Program-made: the position numbers and the translations under genes
Notes under the pieces: generated by a model
Seen by the model: the letters and a program-made list of their open reading frames with translations, nothing else
What the model was told of the DNA's origin: nothing
Database searches by the model: none
NCBI RefSeq assembly: GCF_000759025.1
Contig: NZ_JPOS01000090.1
Span: 248,001-312,000, forward strand
Direction of reading: 5' to 3'
DNA: 64,000 nucleotides
Source of the DNA: Phaeodactylibacter xiamenensis
GTDB lineage: Bacteria > Bacteroidota > Bacteroidia > Chitinophagales > Saprospiraceae
Shown: positions 1-8,516 of the stretch, in pieces
Position numbering within the stretch: the first letter of the stretch is position 1
Layout: each line of letters begins with the position of its first letter

Positions 1-1367
1 AGGGCGTCCGAAAAGCCAGCAGGGACCGCTGGGACGAACTCCTCGGCAGAGCGCAGGTGAAAGGCACAGATGAGCAGAAAACTTTGTTCTACACCGCTCT
101 TTATCATAGCCTTATCCACCCCAATATCCTGCAGGACGTGAACGGGGAATACCCCCTCATGGAGCAGCCCGGCGTGGGCAAAATGGAAGAAGGGCGAAAC
201 AGGTACACTGTTTTTTCTCTCTGGGATACCTACCGGAATGTCCATCCTCTGCTCAGCCTCCTCTATCCTGACCTGCAGGAAGAGATGGTACAGACGATGG
301 TGGACATGTACGAAGAAAGCGGGTGGCTGCCTAAATGGGAGCTCCTGAGCATGGAAACCAATGTAATGGTAGGCGACCCCGGCACCCCCGTGATTGCCGA
401 TACCTATCTGCGGGGCATCCGAGGGTTTGATATTGAGAAAGCCTATGCCGCTGCCTGGAAAGCCGCCACCACTCCGGAAGCGGACAACCCGCTGCGCCCG
501 GACTTTGATGCCTATGCCCGGCTGGGGTATGTGCCTATGGACGGGGAAGATCTGTACGGTGGCAGTGTGTCTACCGCTCTCGAATATTATCTTTCAGACT
601 GGACACTCTCCCAACTGGCTAAAGCTCTGGGCAAAACAGCCGATGCCAGCCTGCTGGAAAACCGGGCAAAAGGGTACCTGCATTATTTCGACCCCGAAAC
701 CGGCATGCTGCGTCCCAAATATGCAGATGGGCGCTTCTACGAAAACTTTGATCCCGAAGAAGGTAAAAACTTCGAGCCAGTGACAGGCTTTGTAGAGGGC
801 ACCGCCTGGCAGTACCGCTTTTATGTACCCCATGACATCCCTTTCCTGATTGACACCCTCGGCGGAAGAGATGCCTTTGTTAAAGCCCTGACGGCCTGCT
901 TTGCCGATGATCAGTACGATGTGGCCAACGAACCGGATATTACCTACCCGTTCCTTTACAACTATGTGCCTGGTGCCGAATGGCGTACCCAAAAGCAAGT
1001 ATTGGACATCATTGACAAGCATTACACCAATACACCCGGCGGCATTCCCGGCAACGACGATACCGGCACCCTCTCCACCTGGCTCGTGTTTAGCATGATA
1101 GGGCTCTATCCGGTCTGTCCTGCCGATATGGACTACGCGGTATTCACCCCCGCTATGGAGGAAGTCCGCCTGCAATTACACCCGGATTACTACCCGGGCC
1201 GGGAACTGGTGATACAGGCGCCCCGCAAAACACCGGGCGCCATTTACATCAAAAAAGCCCGCTTTGAAGGGCAACCGCTCGAACGGCTGTTCCTGAGCCA
1301 CCAGAAGCTGGTGGAAGGCGGTACGCTCCAACTTGACCTTACGACCAAACCTAAAAAGAAACAATAA
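1..1367 (+). CDS. GH92 alpha-mannosidase, C-terminal part (5' cut by window edge)
   Basis: The frame is open from the first bases of the window, so the N-terminus lies outside; the GTG at 57 is internal. The protein carries the conserved C-terminal signature of GH92 exo-alpha-mannosidases: an FYTALYHS segment near the left edge, a SLWDTYRNVHPL segment around 220-255, and GNDDTGTLSTWLVFSMIGLYP around 1050-1110. GH92 enzymes are calcium-dependent inverting alpha-mannosidases that trim N-glycans or yeast mannan, usually in the periplasm or on the cell surface. The tail ends in a short basic stretch (TKPKKKQ). The next gene starts on the last base of this stop codon, so the two are surely cotranscribed. 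The family call is firm; linkage specificity cannot be read from this part. Confidence 0.93.
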   Translation, partial: GVRKASRDRWDELLGRAQVKGTDEQKTLFYTALYHSLIHPNILQDVNGEYPLMEQPGVGKMEEGRNRYTVFSLWDTYRNVHPLLSLLYPDLQEEMVQTMVDMYEESGWLPKWELLSMETNVMVGDPGTPVIADTYLRGIRGFDIEKAYAAAWKAATTPEADNPLRPDFDAYARLGYVPMDGEDLYGGSVSTALEYYLSDWTLSQLAKALGKTADASLLENRAKGYLHYFDPETGMLRPKYADGRFYENFDPEEGKNFEPVTGFVEGTAWQYRFYVPHDIPFLIDTLGGRDAFVKALTACFADDQYDVANEPDITYPFLYNYVPGAEWRTQKQVLDIIDKHYTNTPGGIPGNDDTGTLSTWLVFSMIGLYPVCPADMDYAVFTPAMEEVRLQLHPDYYPGRELVIQAPRKTPGAIYIKKARFEGQPLERLFLSHQKLVEGGTLQLDLTTKPKKKQ

Positions 1368-2449
1368 TGATAAAGCACATTTACTTTTGGATAGCCGCAT
1401 TAATCCTGCCTGCCAGTCTGCTGGCACAACAGCACGAACTCTACCAATTCAGCCCCCGGCAGTACGTTTGCCAATACGTGGAAAGCCCGCTTACCATTGA
1501 TGGCAAACTGGATGAGAAAGCCTGGAAGCAAGCCGAGTCCACGGATAAGTTCATGGACATAGAAGGCACCATCAGGCCCCTGCCCTACTACGATACGAAG
1601 GCAAAAATGCTTTGGGACTCCCAGTATTTCTACATTGCCGTAGAGCTGGAGGAGCCCCACCTTTGGGCGACTTACGACCAAAGAGACATGGTCATTTTTC
1701 ATGAGAATGACTTTGAAGTGTTCATTGATCCGGATGGGGACACTCATCACTACTATGAGCTGGAAATCAACGCTCTGGGTACGCTGTGGGACCTCATTCT
1801 CACCCGCCCCTACCGCGATGGCGGACAGCCTGTTGATGCCTGGGATATCAAAGGGCTGCAATCCGGCGTACACCTGAACGGCACCCTTAACAACCCGGAT
1901 GATGAAGATGAAGGCTGGACGGTGGAACTGGCCTTCCCATGGTCGGTCCTTGAAGAGCTGGCTCCACACCCTGGCCCCCCCAACGATCAGGAAATCTGGC
2001 GGGTCAACTTTTCAAGAGTGCAATGGCGCACCGAAGCGAAAGATGGCCAATATGTAAAGGAAAAAGACCCGGCCACCGGACAGCCCTACCCGGAGCACAA
2101 CTGGGTGTGGTCCCCACAGGGCGCTATTGCCATGCATCAACCGGAAACCTGGGGGCTGGTACAGTTTTCCTCTACACCTGCAGGCAAGCGGGCACGATTC
2201 AACGGGCAGCCCAATCTGGAAGCCATCCGCTGGCAGCTGCGGCAGCTGTACTATAAACAGCATGCCTGGAAGGAAGCCAATGGCACTTTCACCGATGACC
2301 CTGCTCAGCTCGGGCTGGAAGGCGAGCCCATTCAGGTTGTCGCCGGAGCGGACTTCTTTTTGGCCACTTACGAATTGGGCGACCTGAAACTGCGGATCCG
2401 GGAAGATGGAAAACTGGACCATATACAGCCAAAGGAAGACGAGGAATAA
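1367..2449 (+). CDS. Secreted CBM9-like carbohydrate-binding protein
   Basis: 360 aa with a signal peptide ending near LLAQQ (about residue 20). Residues about 38-265 match the carbohydrate-binding family 9-like domain common in Bacteroidota: SPLTIDGKLDEKAW opens the domain, followed by AKMLWDSQYFYIAVELEEPH and an FEVFIDPDGDTHHYYELEINA strand with acidic residues typical of calcium binding. The rest, about 270-360, is unrecognised. Members are found beside glycoside hydrolases and are thought to bind the substrate or its products. The start overlaps the GH92 stop by one base (TAATG), suggesting translational coupling. No catalytic motif was seen, so a binding role is inferred. Confidence 0.82.
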   Translation: MIKHIYFWIAALILPASLLAQQHELYQFSPRQYVCQYVESPLTIDGKLDEKAWKQAESTDKFMDIEGTIRPLPYYDTKAKMLWDSQYFYIAVELEEPHLWATYDQRDMVIFHENDFEVFIDPDGDTHHYYELEINALGTLWDLILTRPYRDGGQPVDAWDIKGLQSGVHLNGTLNNPDDEDEGWTVELAFPWSVLEELAPHPGPPNDQEIWRVNFSRVQWRTEAKDGQYVKEKDPATGQPYPEHNWVWSPQGAIAMHQPETWGLVQFSSTPAGKRARFNGQPNLEAIRWQLRQLYYKQHAWKEANGTFTDDPAQLGLEGEPIQVVAGADFFLATYELGDLKLRIREDGKLDHIQPKEDEE

Positions 2450-2460
2450 ACGAACCACGA

Positions 2461-4086
2461 ATGCTACAATCGCCCTACATAGAAGTACCGGAATCGGAAG
2501 GCGCCTGCTGGGGCAGCTGGCCTGCCATTGGCAAGGCACTGAAGCAGCATCTTCAGCAGTTGGACAAGGCTAAAACCATATTGGCTGTAGAGTGCTACCC
2601 CGGCACCTACGCCAATATAGATATGGGCTTCCTGAAGTCAACGCTTTCGCCCAATGTGGTGTGCCGGGCAGAGGACCTTTTCCTGGAGGAAAATGAAATC
2701 CGGCAGCGCATAGGGCCGGGCTTTGCCAAAACACCGAGAGCAGATGCCAACCTGCCAACAACCATTGCTTCCTACTTTGACCCTCAGAAGCTGACCTCCA
2801 TTCAGGAGACCATTGCGGAGATTGAAACCGGCATCATCCTCGTCCACGGTGTGGGGGCCCACCTGATCGCGCAGCCCGATGTGCTGGTCTATTCGGATGT
2901 TTCCCGTTACGAACTGATTCAGCGGCTCAGGCGGAAAGACATCACCAATATCGGCGTGGATAACCGGGAGCTGGGCTACGATTTGCAATATGCCTGGAGC
3001 TATTTCATTGACTGGTCCCTGGGCGACCACATCAAGCAGCAACTTTTACCTGCCTGCGACTACATACTGGAGACCAACAACTGGCAACGACCGAAAATGG
3101 TGGCAGGAGATGCCATCAGAAGAGGATTTGAGCTGGCCCTTGAGCGCCCGGTTTATCCTTCTCCTTTTTTCGACCCGGAGCTATGGGATGAAACCAGCCC
3201 ACGACAACAACCGGGTGAGCTGGGCGTCAATTTCCACCTGCGGGTAGAAGAGGACAATCTGCTTTTTAAAATATGTGACCAGTTGATCGAAGCTCCCGTT
3301 GTTAATCTCTTGTTCTACAAGTCCAAAGAATTCCTCGGGGCCGGCATCCGCCAAATCTATGGAGACCGGCTGCCCTTTTACATTCAGTTTTTCGACCACC
3401 TTCAGCAGCAACTCCCTGATATCAATTACTATCCTGACCCTTCGGCCATGGCCCGGTATTTTGGCAAAACTGCCCGGCACCAAGACTACTACTATGTGGT
3501 AAAGGCGCGCAAAAATGCCACACTTTTGGCTGGAGCCATACCCACAGAAGCGATTGCCGACCAAAAACAATATATAGACGCCAAGGAGTGGGCAAAATTA
3601 CTCCAAGCCTTCCCTCTCGAAAAAGGTTCGGTTGCCTGTATTGCAGCGGGTGTGGTGCATAGCACAGGTACTGGTTGCCAGCTACTTAATATCGGGATCG
3701 CTTCTCCTTTTTTCAGGCAACACCTGATCAGCAAAAAGACGGGTAAAAGGCCGCACCTGAGCGCGCCCGAGAAAGATATGACCGGACACCTCTACCCCTT
3801 GGCTCCTGCCCTGGCTCAGCCTGCTTCAATGGAAAGTGCTCCCTATGAAGACCACTTCCTGGAACTGCAACAGTTGTCGGGGGGTGAAAGACTGGAACTG
3901 GCAGCTGCCAACCAAGTGCGGGCAATATGCGTGGTGGAAGGCACTACAGCATGGCTTACTTACGGTGATGGCGACCGTTACCAGCTGCTCTTTGGTCAAG
4001 TTGTGCTGTTGCCGGCCCGCCTGCAACGGCTCGTCTGGGAAGCACCACCCGAAACCACTGCCATCCTGATCACTATTAAAGCCTGA
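2461..4086 (+). CDS. Class I mannose-6-phosphate-isomerase-like two-domain protein, metal site degenerate
   Basis: 541 aa, 11 bp after the previous gene. The layout matches the long Bacteroidota/Firmicutes proteins annotated as class I mannose-6-phosphate isomerase: an N-terminal kinase-like region (about 20-245, ILAVECYPGTY, IILVHGVGAHL, LVYSDVSRYELIQR) and a C-terminal cupin isomerase region (about 265-541). In functional relatives the metal is held by a QVHP motif, the Glu of DESYY and a later His. Here the first reads NYYP at about 322-325 and the second HQDYYY at about 340-345; only the His of GVVHSTG (about 400) remains. The N-terminal Walker A is also absent. Either the chemistry has changed or it is a non-catalytic, possibly sensory, relative. 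Its place next to a mannosidase still ties it to mannose metabolism. Confidence 0.7.
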   Translation: MLQSPYIEVPESEGACWGSWPAIGKALKQHLQQLDKAKTILAVECYPGTYANIDMGFLKSTLSPNVVCRAEDLFLEENEIRQRIGPGFAKTPRADANLPTTIASYFDPQKLTSIQETIAEIETGIILVHGVGAHLIAQPDVLVYSDVSRYELIQRLRRKDITNIGVDNRELGYDLQYAWSYFIDWSLGDHIKQQLLPACDYILETNNWQRPKMVAGDAIRRGFELALERPVYPSPFFDPELWDETSPRQQPGELGVNFHLRVEEDNLLFKICDQLIEAPVVNLLFYKSKEFLGAGIRQIYGDRLPFYIQFFDHLQQQLPDINYYPDPSAMARYFGKTARHQDYYYVVKARKNATLLAGAIPTEAIADQKQYIDAKEWAKLLQAFPLEKGSVACIAAGVVHSTGTGCQLLNIGIASPFFRQHLISKKTGKRPHLSAPEKDMTGHLYPLAPALAQPASMESAPYEDHFLELQQLSGGERLELAAANQVRAICVVEGTTAWLTYGDGDRYQLLFGQVVLLPARLQRLVWEAPPETTAILITIKA

Positions 4087-5172
4087 TCAGACCACGAGTG
4101 CGTACTTATCCTCCCGCTCCAGATAATACCTGGCGTTCTCGGCCACTACGATATCCAGGGGCAGGTGCTGAATGGCATCCACTTCCTTATCGAAAATGAG
4201 TTTCTGTACGACGCTCGTCAGGCTGAGATAGCCCTGCTCCACCGGGTTTTGGTTGATCAGGAACTGTATGGCGCCTTTTTTCAGGTAAGCGATATTTTCC
4301 GGCAGCAGATCGAAGCCTACGATACGGATATCCTGAAGTGCCTCCTGCCCCAATGCGTCCAGAATTTTATACGCCCGGGAGTTTGTGACAAAAAAGCCCT
4401 TTAGCTCAGGCTGTTCTCTTAAGAGTTCAAGCAGGAAAGCCCGCAGGGCTTTTTTGTTTTCAAAAGCCTCAAAAACCACCTTTTCCACCCGGTTACGGTC
4501 GCCCATGCCCTGCGCCTGAAAGTAATCTTCTAACCCCTGAGCCTTGTCAGAAAGATGCTTTGCGTTAGCGGGTTCCTTGGAAAGGTTGACCACAGCTACC
4601 CGTCCGGTCGGCCCCATGCTGAAGCTCAGCAGTTTGCCTGCCAGCACCCCGCTTTGGTAGGAATTCTGGCCAACGTAAGTCAGCACGTTCTCACCCGAGA
4701 GCTCCGTATTGAACAGAGACACCGTAATTCCAAGCCGGGCACAGGCCTCGAGCAATTCGTTGGCGGCCTTGAGGAATACCGGAGGAAAGACAAGAGCTTC
4801 GGGCATGGTTTTGAGCGCGACTTTGGCTTTTTGGGCAAAGTCAGCCTGGTCAAAAAGGTTGAAATAAAAATGCTCAAGCTCCACCCCATAATGCTTTACT
4901 GAATGCCAGGCTTTGTTCACCCCAACATTGGGCAACTCCCAGTAAGGGTCAATGCTGGGGTCCGGCATTAACAGCGCGATACGCATAATTTTGCGGGTGG
5001 CAAGGGTACGGGCAATGATATTGGGCTCATAGCCCAACTCTTCCATCACGGCTTTCACTCTTGCCCGTTTCTCCGGCGAAACGTTCCCTCTGTTGTGAAT
5101 GACCCGGTCAACAGTGCCCGTGGAGACTTTTGCTTTTTTAGCAATGTCCTTTATTCGAATTCGATTTCCCAT
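4087..5172 (-). CDS. LacI-family transcriptional regulator
   Basis: About 361 aa from the ATG at 5172; a longer frame upstream adds 19 residues that do not fit the family. Residues 5-55 form the LacI helix-turn-helix (RIKDIAKKAKVSTGTVDRVI) and the hinge helix (YEPNIIARTLATR). The rest is a periplasmic-binding-protein-like sensor domain of the sort that binds sugars. The gene runs tail-to-tail against the isomerase-like gene with no gap and diverges from the ROK kinase gene, so it most likely controls one or both sugar operons. Its ligand is unknown; a mannose or amino-sugar derivative would fit the neighbours. Confidence 0.92.
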   Translation of the reverse strand: MGNRIRIKDIAKKAKVSTGTVDRVIHNRGNVSPEKRARVKAVMEELGYEPNIIARTLATRKIMRIALLMPDPSIDPYWELPNVGVNKAWHSVKHYGVELEHFYFNLFDQADFAQKAKVALKTMPEALVFPPVFLKAANELLEACARLGITVSLFNTELSGENVLTYVGQNSYQSGVLAGKLLSFSMGPTGRVAVVNLSKEPANAKHLSDKAQGLEDYFQAQGMGDRNRVEKVVFEAFENKKALRAFLLELLREQPELKGFFVTNSRAYKILDALGQEALQDIRIVGFDLLPENIAYLKKGAIQFLINQNPVEQGYLSLTSVVQKLIFDKEVDAIQHLPLDIVVAENARYYLEREDKYALVV

Positions 5173-5278
5173 TAGTCCTATTAGGTTGTAGCCTATTAAA
5201 ACGTGTAACTGCAATCGCTGCAATTTCAACAGCCGGGTGAGCAGGCGCAGGGGCTATAATACGTATAAAATTGGATAT

Positions 5279-5290
5279 GTGTCCGAACAC
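5279..5290. promoter_or_regulatory. Candidate LacI-type operator
   Basis: GTGTCCGAACAC is an almost perfect dyad (GTGT/ACAC arms) with a central CG, as in many LacI-family operators. A second CG-centred dyad, ATACGTAT, lies at 5259-5266. Both sit between the divergent LacI and ROK genes. Operator function is inferred from position and symmetry alone. Confidence 0.3.
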
Positions 5291-5336
5291 AGCGTTAAAA
5301 TATTTCAAATTACTCGCTTAAAACTAGAAAAAATTA

Positions 5337-5344
5337 TACTTTTG
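5337..5344 (+). promoter_or_regulatory. -7 promoter element (TACTTTTG) of the ROK/deaminase operon
   Basis: Matches the Bacteroidota -7 consensus TAnnTTTG exactly. It would start transcription about 60 bases before the ROK start codon. I see no clear TTG at the -33 spacing. Confidence 0.5.
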
Positions 5345-5407
5345 TAGACGTAAGCATAATTTTTCAAGTATTGCCCTTCATGTTTGGGCAGTTAATCCAA
5401 TAGCATC

Positions 5408-6361
5408 TTGAGCACTCTTGCGCTAGGCGTAGATATAGGAGGAACGAGCACCAAGCTAAGCTTGGTGGACCGCTCGGGCGTCATCTTACAGCGTGCTGTA
5501 TTTCCCACGCAAAGTAACGGGCAAACAGACTACCCAACTACTTTGGTAGAGGCTATGCAAAAACTGCTGCAGTACGCGCCTTATCCCCTTGAAGGTATTG
5601 GTGTAGGTGCTCCCGGTTGCGATCCCGTCTCCGGCTATATCAGCTATGCGGTCAACCTTCCTTTTTCTACGCCCTTCCCAATAAGGGATTTTTTGTCCCA
5701 AAAACTGTGTGCGCACACAGTATTAGTAAAGGACTCTACCGCAGCTGCATTGGGCGAAAAAATGTGGGGCGGTGCCCGGCAAATGGAGAACTTCGTCCTG
5801 GTGGCACTGGGCACTGGGCTGGGCAGTGCTTTTTATATCAACGGAAAAATAGTGGAAGGCGGGCACGGGCTGGCCAGCGAACTGGGCCATACCATAGCAG
5901 TGCCAGATGGCCGGAAGTGCTCCTGCGGGCGCCACGGCTGCCTGGAGACCTACGTCTCCGCAACGGGCCTGCGCAGGACCTGCCAGGCTCTAATGGGCCA
6001 GGAAATCATCCCCAGTGCCCTTCGGGAGCTGCCCCAATCGGCACTGACCGCCAAGACTATTTCCCTGGCAGCAAAGGAAGGTGATCCCCTGGCACAAATG
6101 GCTCTAGAGGATTTATCCCGGCGACTGGGCAATGCTCTGGCGGCTATAGTTTTGCAAACTGACCCCGAAGGCATTTTTTTATCAGGAGGGCTTTCCAATG
6201 CCGGCCCAATGCTGGCTGAGCGGGTGGCGCACCATATGAATGCACAGCTATTGCCAGCCTTCCGGGGCAAGGTGAAAGTAGAAGTTTCCCGTTTAGGCGC
6301 AGATACCGCAGGCACACTGGGAGCAGCAGCACAAGTCTATCTTGGCGCCCCGGTCACCTAA
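5408..6361 (+). CDS. ROK-family sugar kinase
   Basis: 317 aa. Residues 9-16 (DIGGTSTK) are the N-terminal ATP phosphate-binding loop; SELGHTIA and CSCGRHGCLETY (about 160-180) carry the zinc ligands that define ROK proteins. There is no helix-turn-helix at the N-terminus, so this is a kinase and not a ROK repressor. Substrates in the family are glucose, fructose, mannose, N-acetylmannosamine or GlcNAc; the neighbouring deaminase and hexosaminidase point to GlcNAc or mannose. The start is TTG at 5408: homology begins immediately after it and no ATG is available. The 3' end is closely followed by the deaminase gene, so the two form an operon. Confidence 0.9.
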   Translation: MSTLALGVDIGGTSTKLSLVDRSGVILQRAVFPTQSNGQTDYPTTLVEAMQKLLQYAPYPLEGIGVGAPGCDPVSGYISYAVNLPFSTPFPIRDFLSQKLCAHTVLVKDSTAAALGEKMWGGARQMENFVLVALGTGLGSAFYINGKIVEGGHGLASELGHTIAVPDGRKCSCGRHGCLETYVSATGLRRTCQALMGQEIIPSALRELPQSALTAKTISLAAKEGDPLAQMALEDLSRRLGNALAAIVLQTDPEGIFLSGGLSNAGPMLAERVAHHMNAQLLPAFRGKVKVEVSRLGADTAGTLGAAAQVYLGAPVT

Positions 6362-6410
6362 ACAGACAAACAGAATAGAAGAAATCAAAACCGAAAACTC
6401 AAGTTCACTT

Positions 6411-8414
6411 ATGAGGAATTTTCTGAAATACCAGCTGCGATCTGTAGAAAAGATGCGGACTACGGTTTGGCCCAAAGCTACAGATGGCTCCGTTCATGTA
6501 GCTAAGTCGATTGCCCTCGCCATACGGCAGCGCCAACAGGAGAACAAGCACATTGTGCTCGGGCTCGCAACCGGCTCCTCCCCAATTCAGGTATACCGGG
6601 AGTTGGTGCGCATGCACAAGGAAGAAGACCTGAGCTTCAGAAATGTCATCACTTTCAACCTGGATGAGTACTATCCTATGCCGCCCAATGCCCGGCAGAG
6701 CTACGTGCGCTTCATGAATGAACACCTCTTCGACCACATTGACATCCAAAAGAAAAACATCCACATTCCGGATGGCACCCTTGAAATGGACGATGTGGAA
6801 TCCTATTGCGAAGAGTACGAGCGTAAAATAAAATACTACGGAGGCATTGATATCCAACTTCTGGGTATAGGACGGACGGGGCATATCGGGTTCAACGAGC
6901 CGGGCTCCTGGGAGACCTCTGTTACCCGCATGGTACGCCTGGATGCCCTGACCCGCCGGGATGCCGCGAAGGACTTCGACCGGGAAGAAGACATTCCCTA
7001 CCGGGCTATCACCATGGGCATTCAGACCATCATGGAAGCCCGCAAAATCTTCCTGCTGGGCTGGGGGCAGCACAAAGCTGCCATTCTTCAGAAAGCCGTC
7101 GAGGAGGAAATCACGCCAAATATCCCTTCCACCTTCCTGCAAAAGCACAAGGATGTCAGCGTACACCTGGACTACGGCGCAGCAGAACTGCTGACCCGTT
7201 TTGAGGCACCCTGGCTCATTGGTATTTGCAACTGGGACGAAGACCTCATTTGCAAAGCCGTAACCTGGCTGTCCAGAAAAGTGCAAAAGCCTATTCTCAA
7301 ACTCACTACAGAAGACTACGCTGAGAATGGCCTGAGCGACCTCACGATAGAACACGCTTCGGCTTACAACATCAACATCCGGATTTTCAACCGCCTGCAG
7401 CATACCATATCTGGCTGGCCCGGTGGAAAACCGAATGCAGACGATACCACCCGCCCCGAGCGCAAGACGCCTTCCAAAAAGCGGGTCATTATATTCAGCC
7501 CACACCCGGATGACGATGTCATTTCAATGGGCGGTACTTTTCAGCGGCTTGTTGAGCAGGGGCATGAAGTGCATGTAGCCTACCAGACATCCGGAAATAT
7601 TGCCGTGCACGATCACCATGCCCGCCACTTTCTGGAATTCTGCATTGAGCTGATGGACGCTGAAAATGGCGACTACAAAGAACTCGACACCCGGGTGCGG
7701 CAGATGCTGAAGCAGGTGATCACCAAAGATATCAACAGCATTGCTGCGCAGGAAACCCGCCTGGTCAAAGGGCTCGTCAGAAGAGGGGAAGCCCGTGCAG
7801 GGGCCCGCCTTTGCGGGCTGGAGGATGAGCAAATCCACTTCCTGGATATGCCGTTTTATGAAACCGGCCGTACTCGTAAAAAGCCTCTGGGCGAACAGGA
7901 TATTCAGATTATCGTAGACCTGATGGAAAAGATTAAGCCCCATCAGGTGTATGCTGCAGGTGACCTGGCAGACCCACACGGTACCCATGCCACCTGCCTG
8001 GAGGCCATCTTCCAGGCTTATGACCGGATCAAGGAAAAAGACTGGGCGCAGGACGCATGGCTATGGCTCTACCGCGGCGCATGGCATGAATGGCCGGTAC
8101 ATGAAATCGAAATGGCCGTGCCTATCAGCCCGGTGGAACTTCTTAAGAAGCGGGATGCCATCTTCATGCATCAGTCCCAAAAAGACCGCCCGCCATTCCC
8201 CGGCAATGACTCCCGGGAGTTTTGGCAGCGTGCCGAAGACCGGAACAAGCACCTGGCCAATCAGTACCGCGCTTTGGGCCTGGCAGAGTATGAAGCCATG
8301 GAAGCCTTTAGCCGCTGGAAGTTTGACTGGCAGACTGGCGAAAAGCCTGTCAAAGCGGCCAGGGAAGCCCCTGAGCCGGATTCAAAGCGAAAAAAAGCGA
8401 AAGCAAAGGTCTAA
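6411..8414 (+). CDS. nagB: Glucosamine-6-phosphate deaminase fused to PIG-L/LmbE deacetylase
   Basis: 667 aa from the ATG at 6411; an in-frame TTG at 6342 would overlap the ROK gene. The N-terminal half (about 15-285) is a NagB deaminase: LATGSSP phosphate loop, NLDEYYP with the catalytic Asp, and GIGRTGHIGFNEPGS with the ring-opening His. It turns GlcN-6-P into fructose-6-P and ammonia. From about residue 355 a PIG-L/LmbE zinc deacetylase domain follows, with PHPDDDVISMGG and the second metal motif DPHGTH. Such fusions are known in Bacteroidota. No nagA is nearby, so the second domain could supply an N-deacetylase activity; that is inference. The C-terminus is a short basic tail (KRKKAKAKV). 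Confidence 0.92.
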   Translation: MRNFLKYQLRSVEKMRTTVWPKATDGSVHVAKSIALAIRQRQQENKHIVLGLATGSSPIQVYRELVRMHKEEDLSFRNVITFNLDEYYPMPPNARQSYVRFMNEHLFDHIDIQKKNIHIPDGTLEMDDVESYCEEYERKIKYYGGIDIQLLGIGRTGHIGFNEPGSWETSVTRMVRLDALTRRDAAKDFDREEDIPYRAITMGIQTIMEARKIFLLGWGQHKAAILQKAVEEEITPNIPSTFLQKHKDVSVHLDYGAAELLTRFEAPWLIGICNWDEDLICKAVTWLSRKVQKPILKLTTEDYAENGLSDLTIEHASAYNINIRIFNRLQHTISGWPGGKPNADDTTRPERKTPSKKRVIIFSPHPDDDVISMGGTFQRLVEQGHEVHVAYQTSGNIAVHDHHARHFLEFCIELMDAENGDYKELDTRVRQMLKQVITKDINSIAAQETRLVKGLVRRGEARAGARLCGLEDEQIHFLDMPFYETGRTRKKPLGEQDIQIIVDLMEKIKPHQVYAAGDLADPHGTHATCLEAIFQAYDRIKEKDWAQDAWLWLYRGAWHEWPVHEIEMAVPISPVELLKKRDAIFMHQSQKDRPPFPGNDSREFWQRAEDRNKHLANQYRALGLAEYEAMEAFSRWKFDWQTGEKPVKAAREAPEPDSKRKKAKAKV

Positions 8415-8457
8415 GTCACTATTAAGAATTTAAGTTTCATACACTATTTTTCAGAGA

Positions 8458-8482
8458 GGAAGGCCCTGCGCCTTCCTTCTTT
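8458..8482 (+). terminator. Intrinsic terminator after the deaminase gene
   Basis: Seven-pair stem GGAAGGC/GCCTTCC (8458-8464 with 8470-8476), five-base loop, then TTCTTTT. It separates the ROK/deaminase operon from the hexosaminidase gene. Confidence 0.6.
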
Positions 8483-8516
8483 TGTAAATTGGCAGCACGA
8501 AACAAAATAACATTTC

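Noticed and set aside
6405-7505. 366-codon open frame on the minus strand
   Set aside because: Antisense to the NagB domain; GC-rich codon bias opens this frame, with no protein motif.
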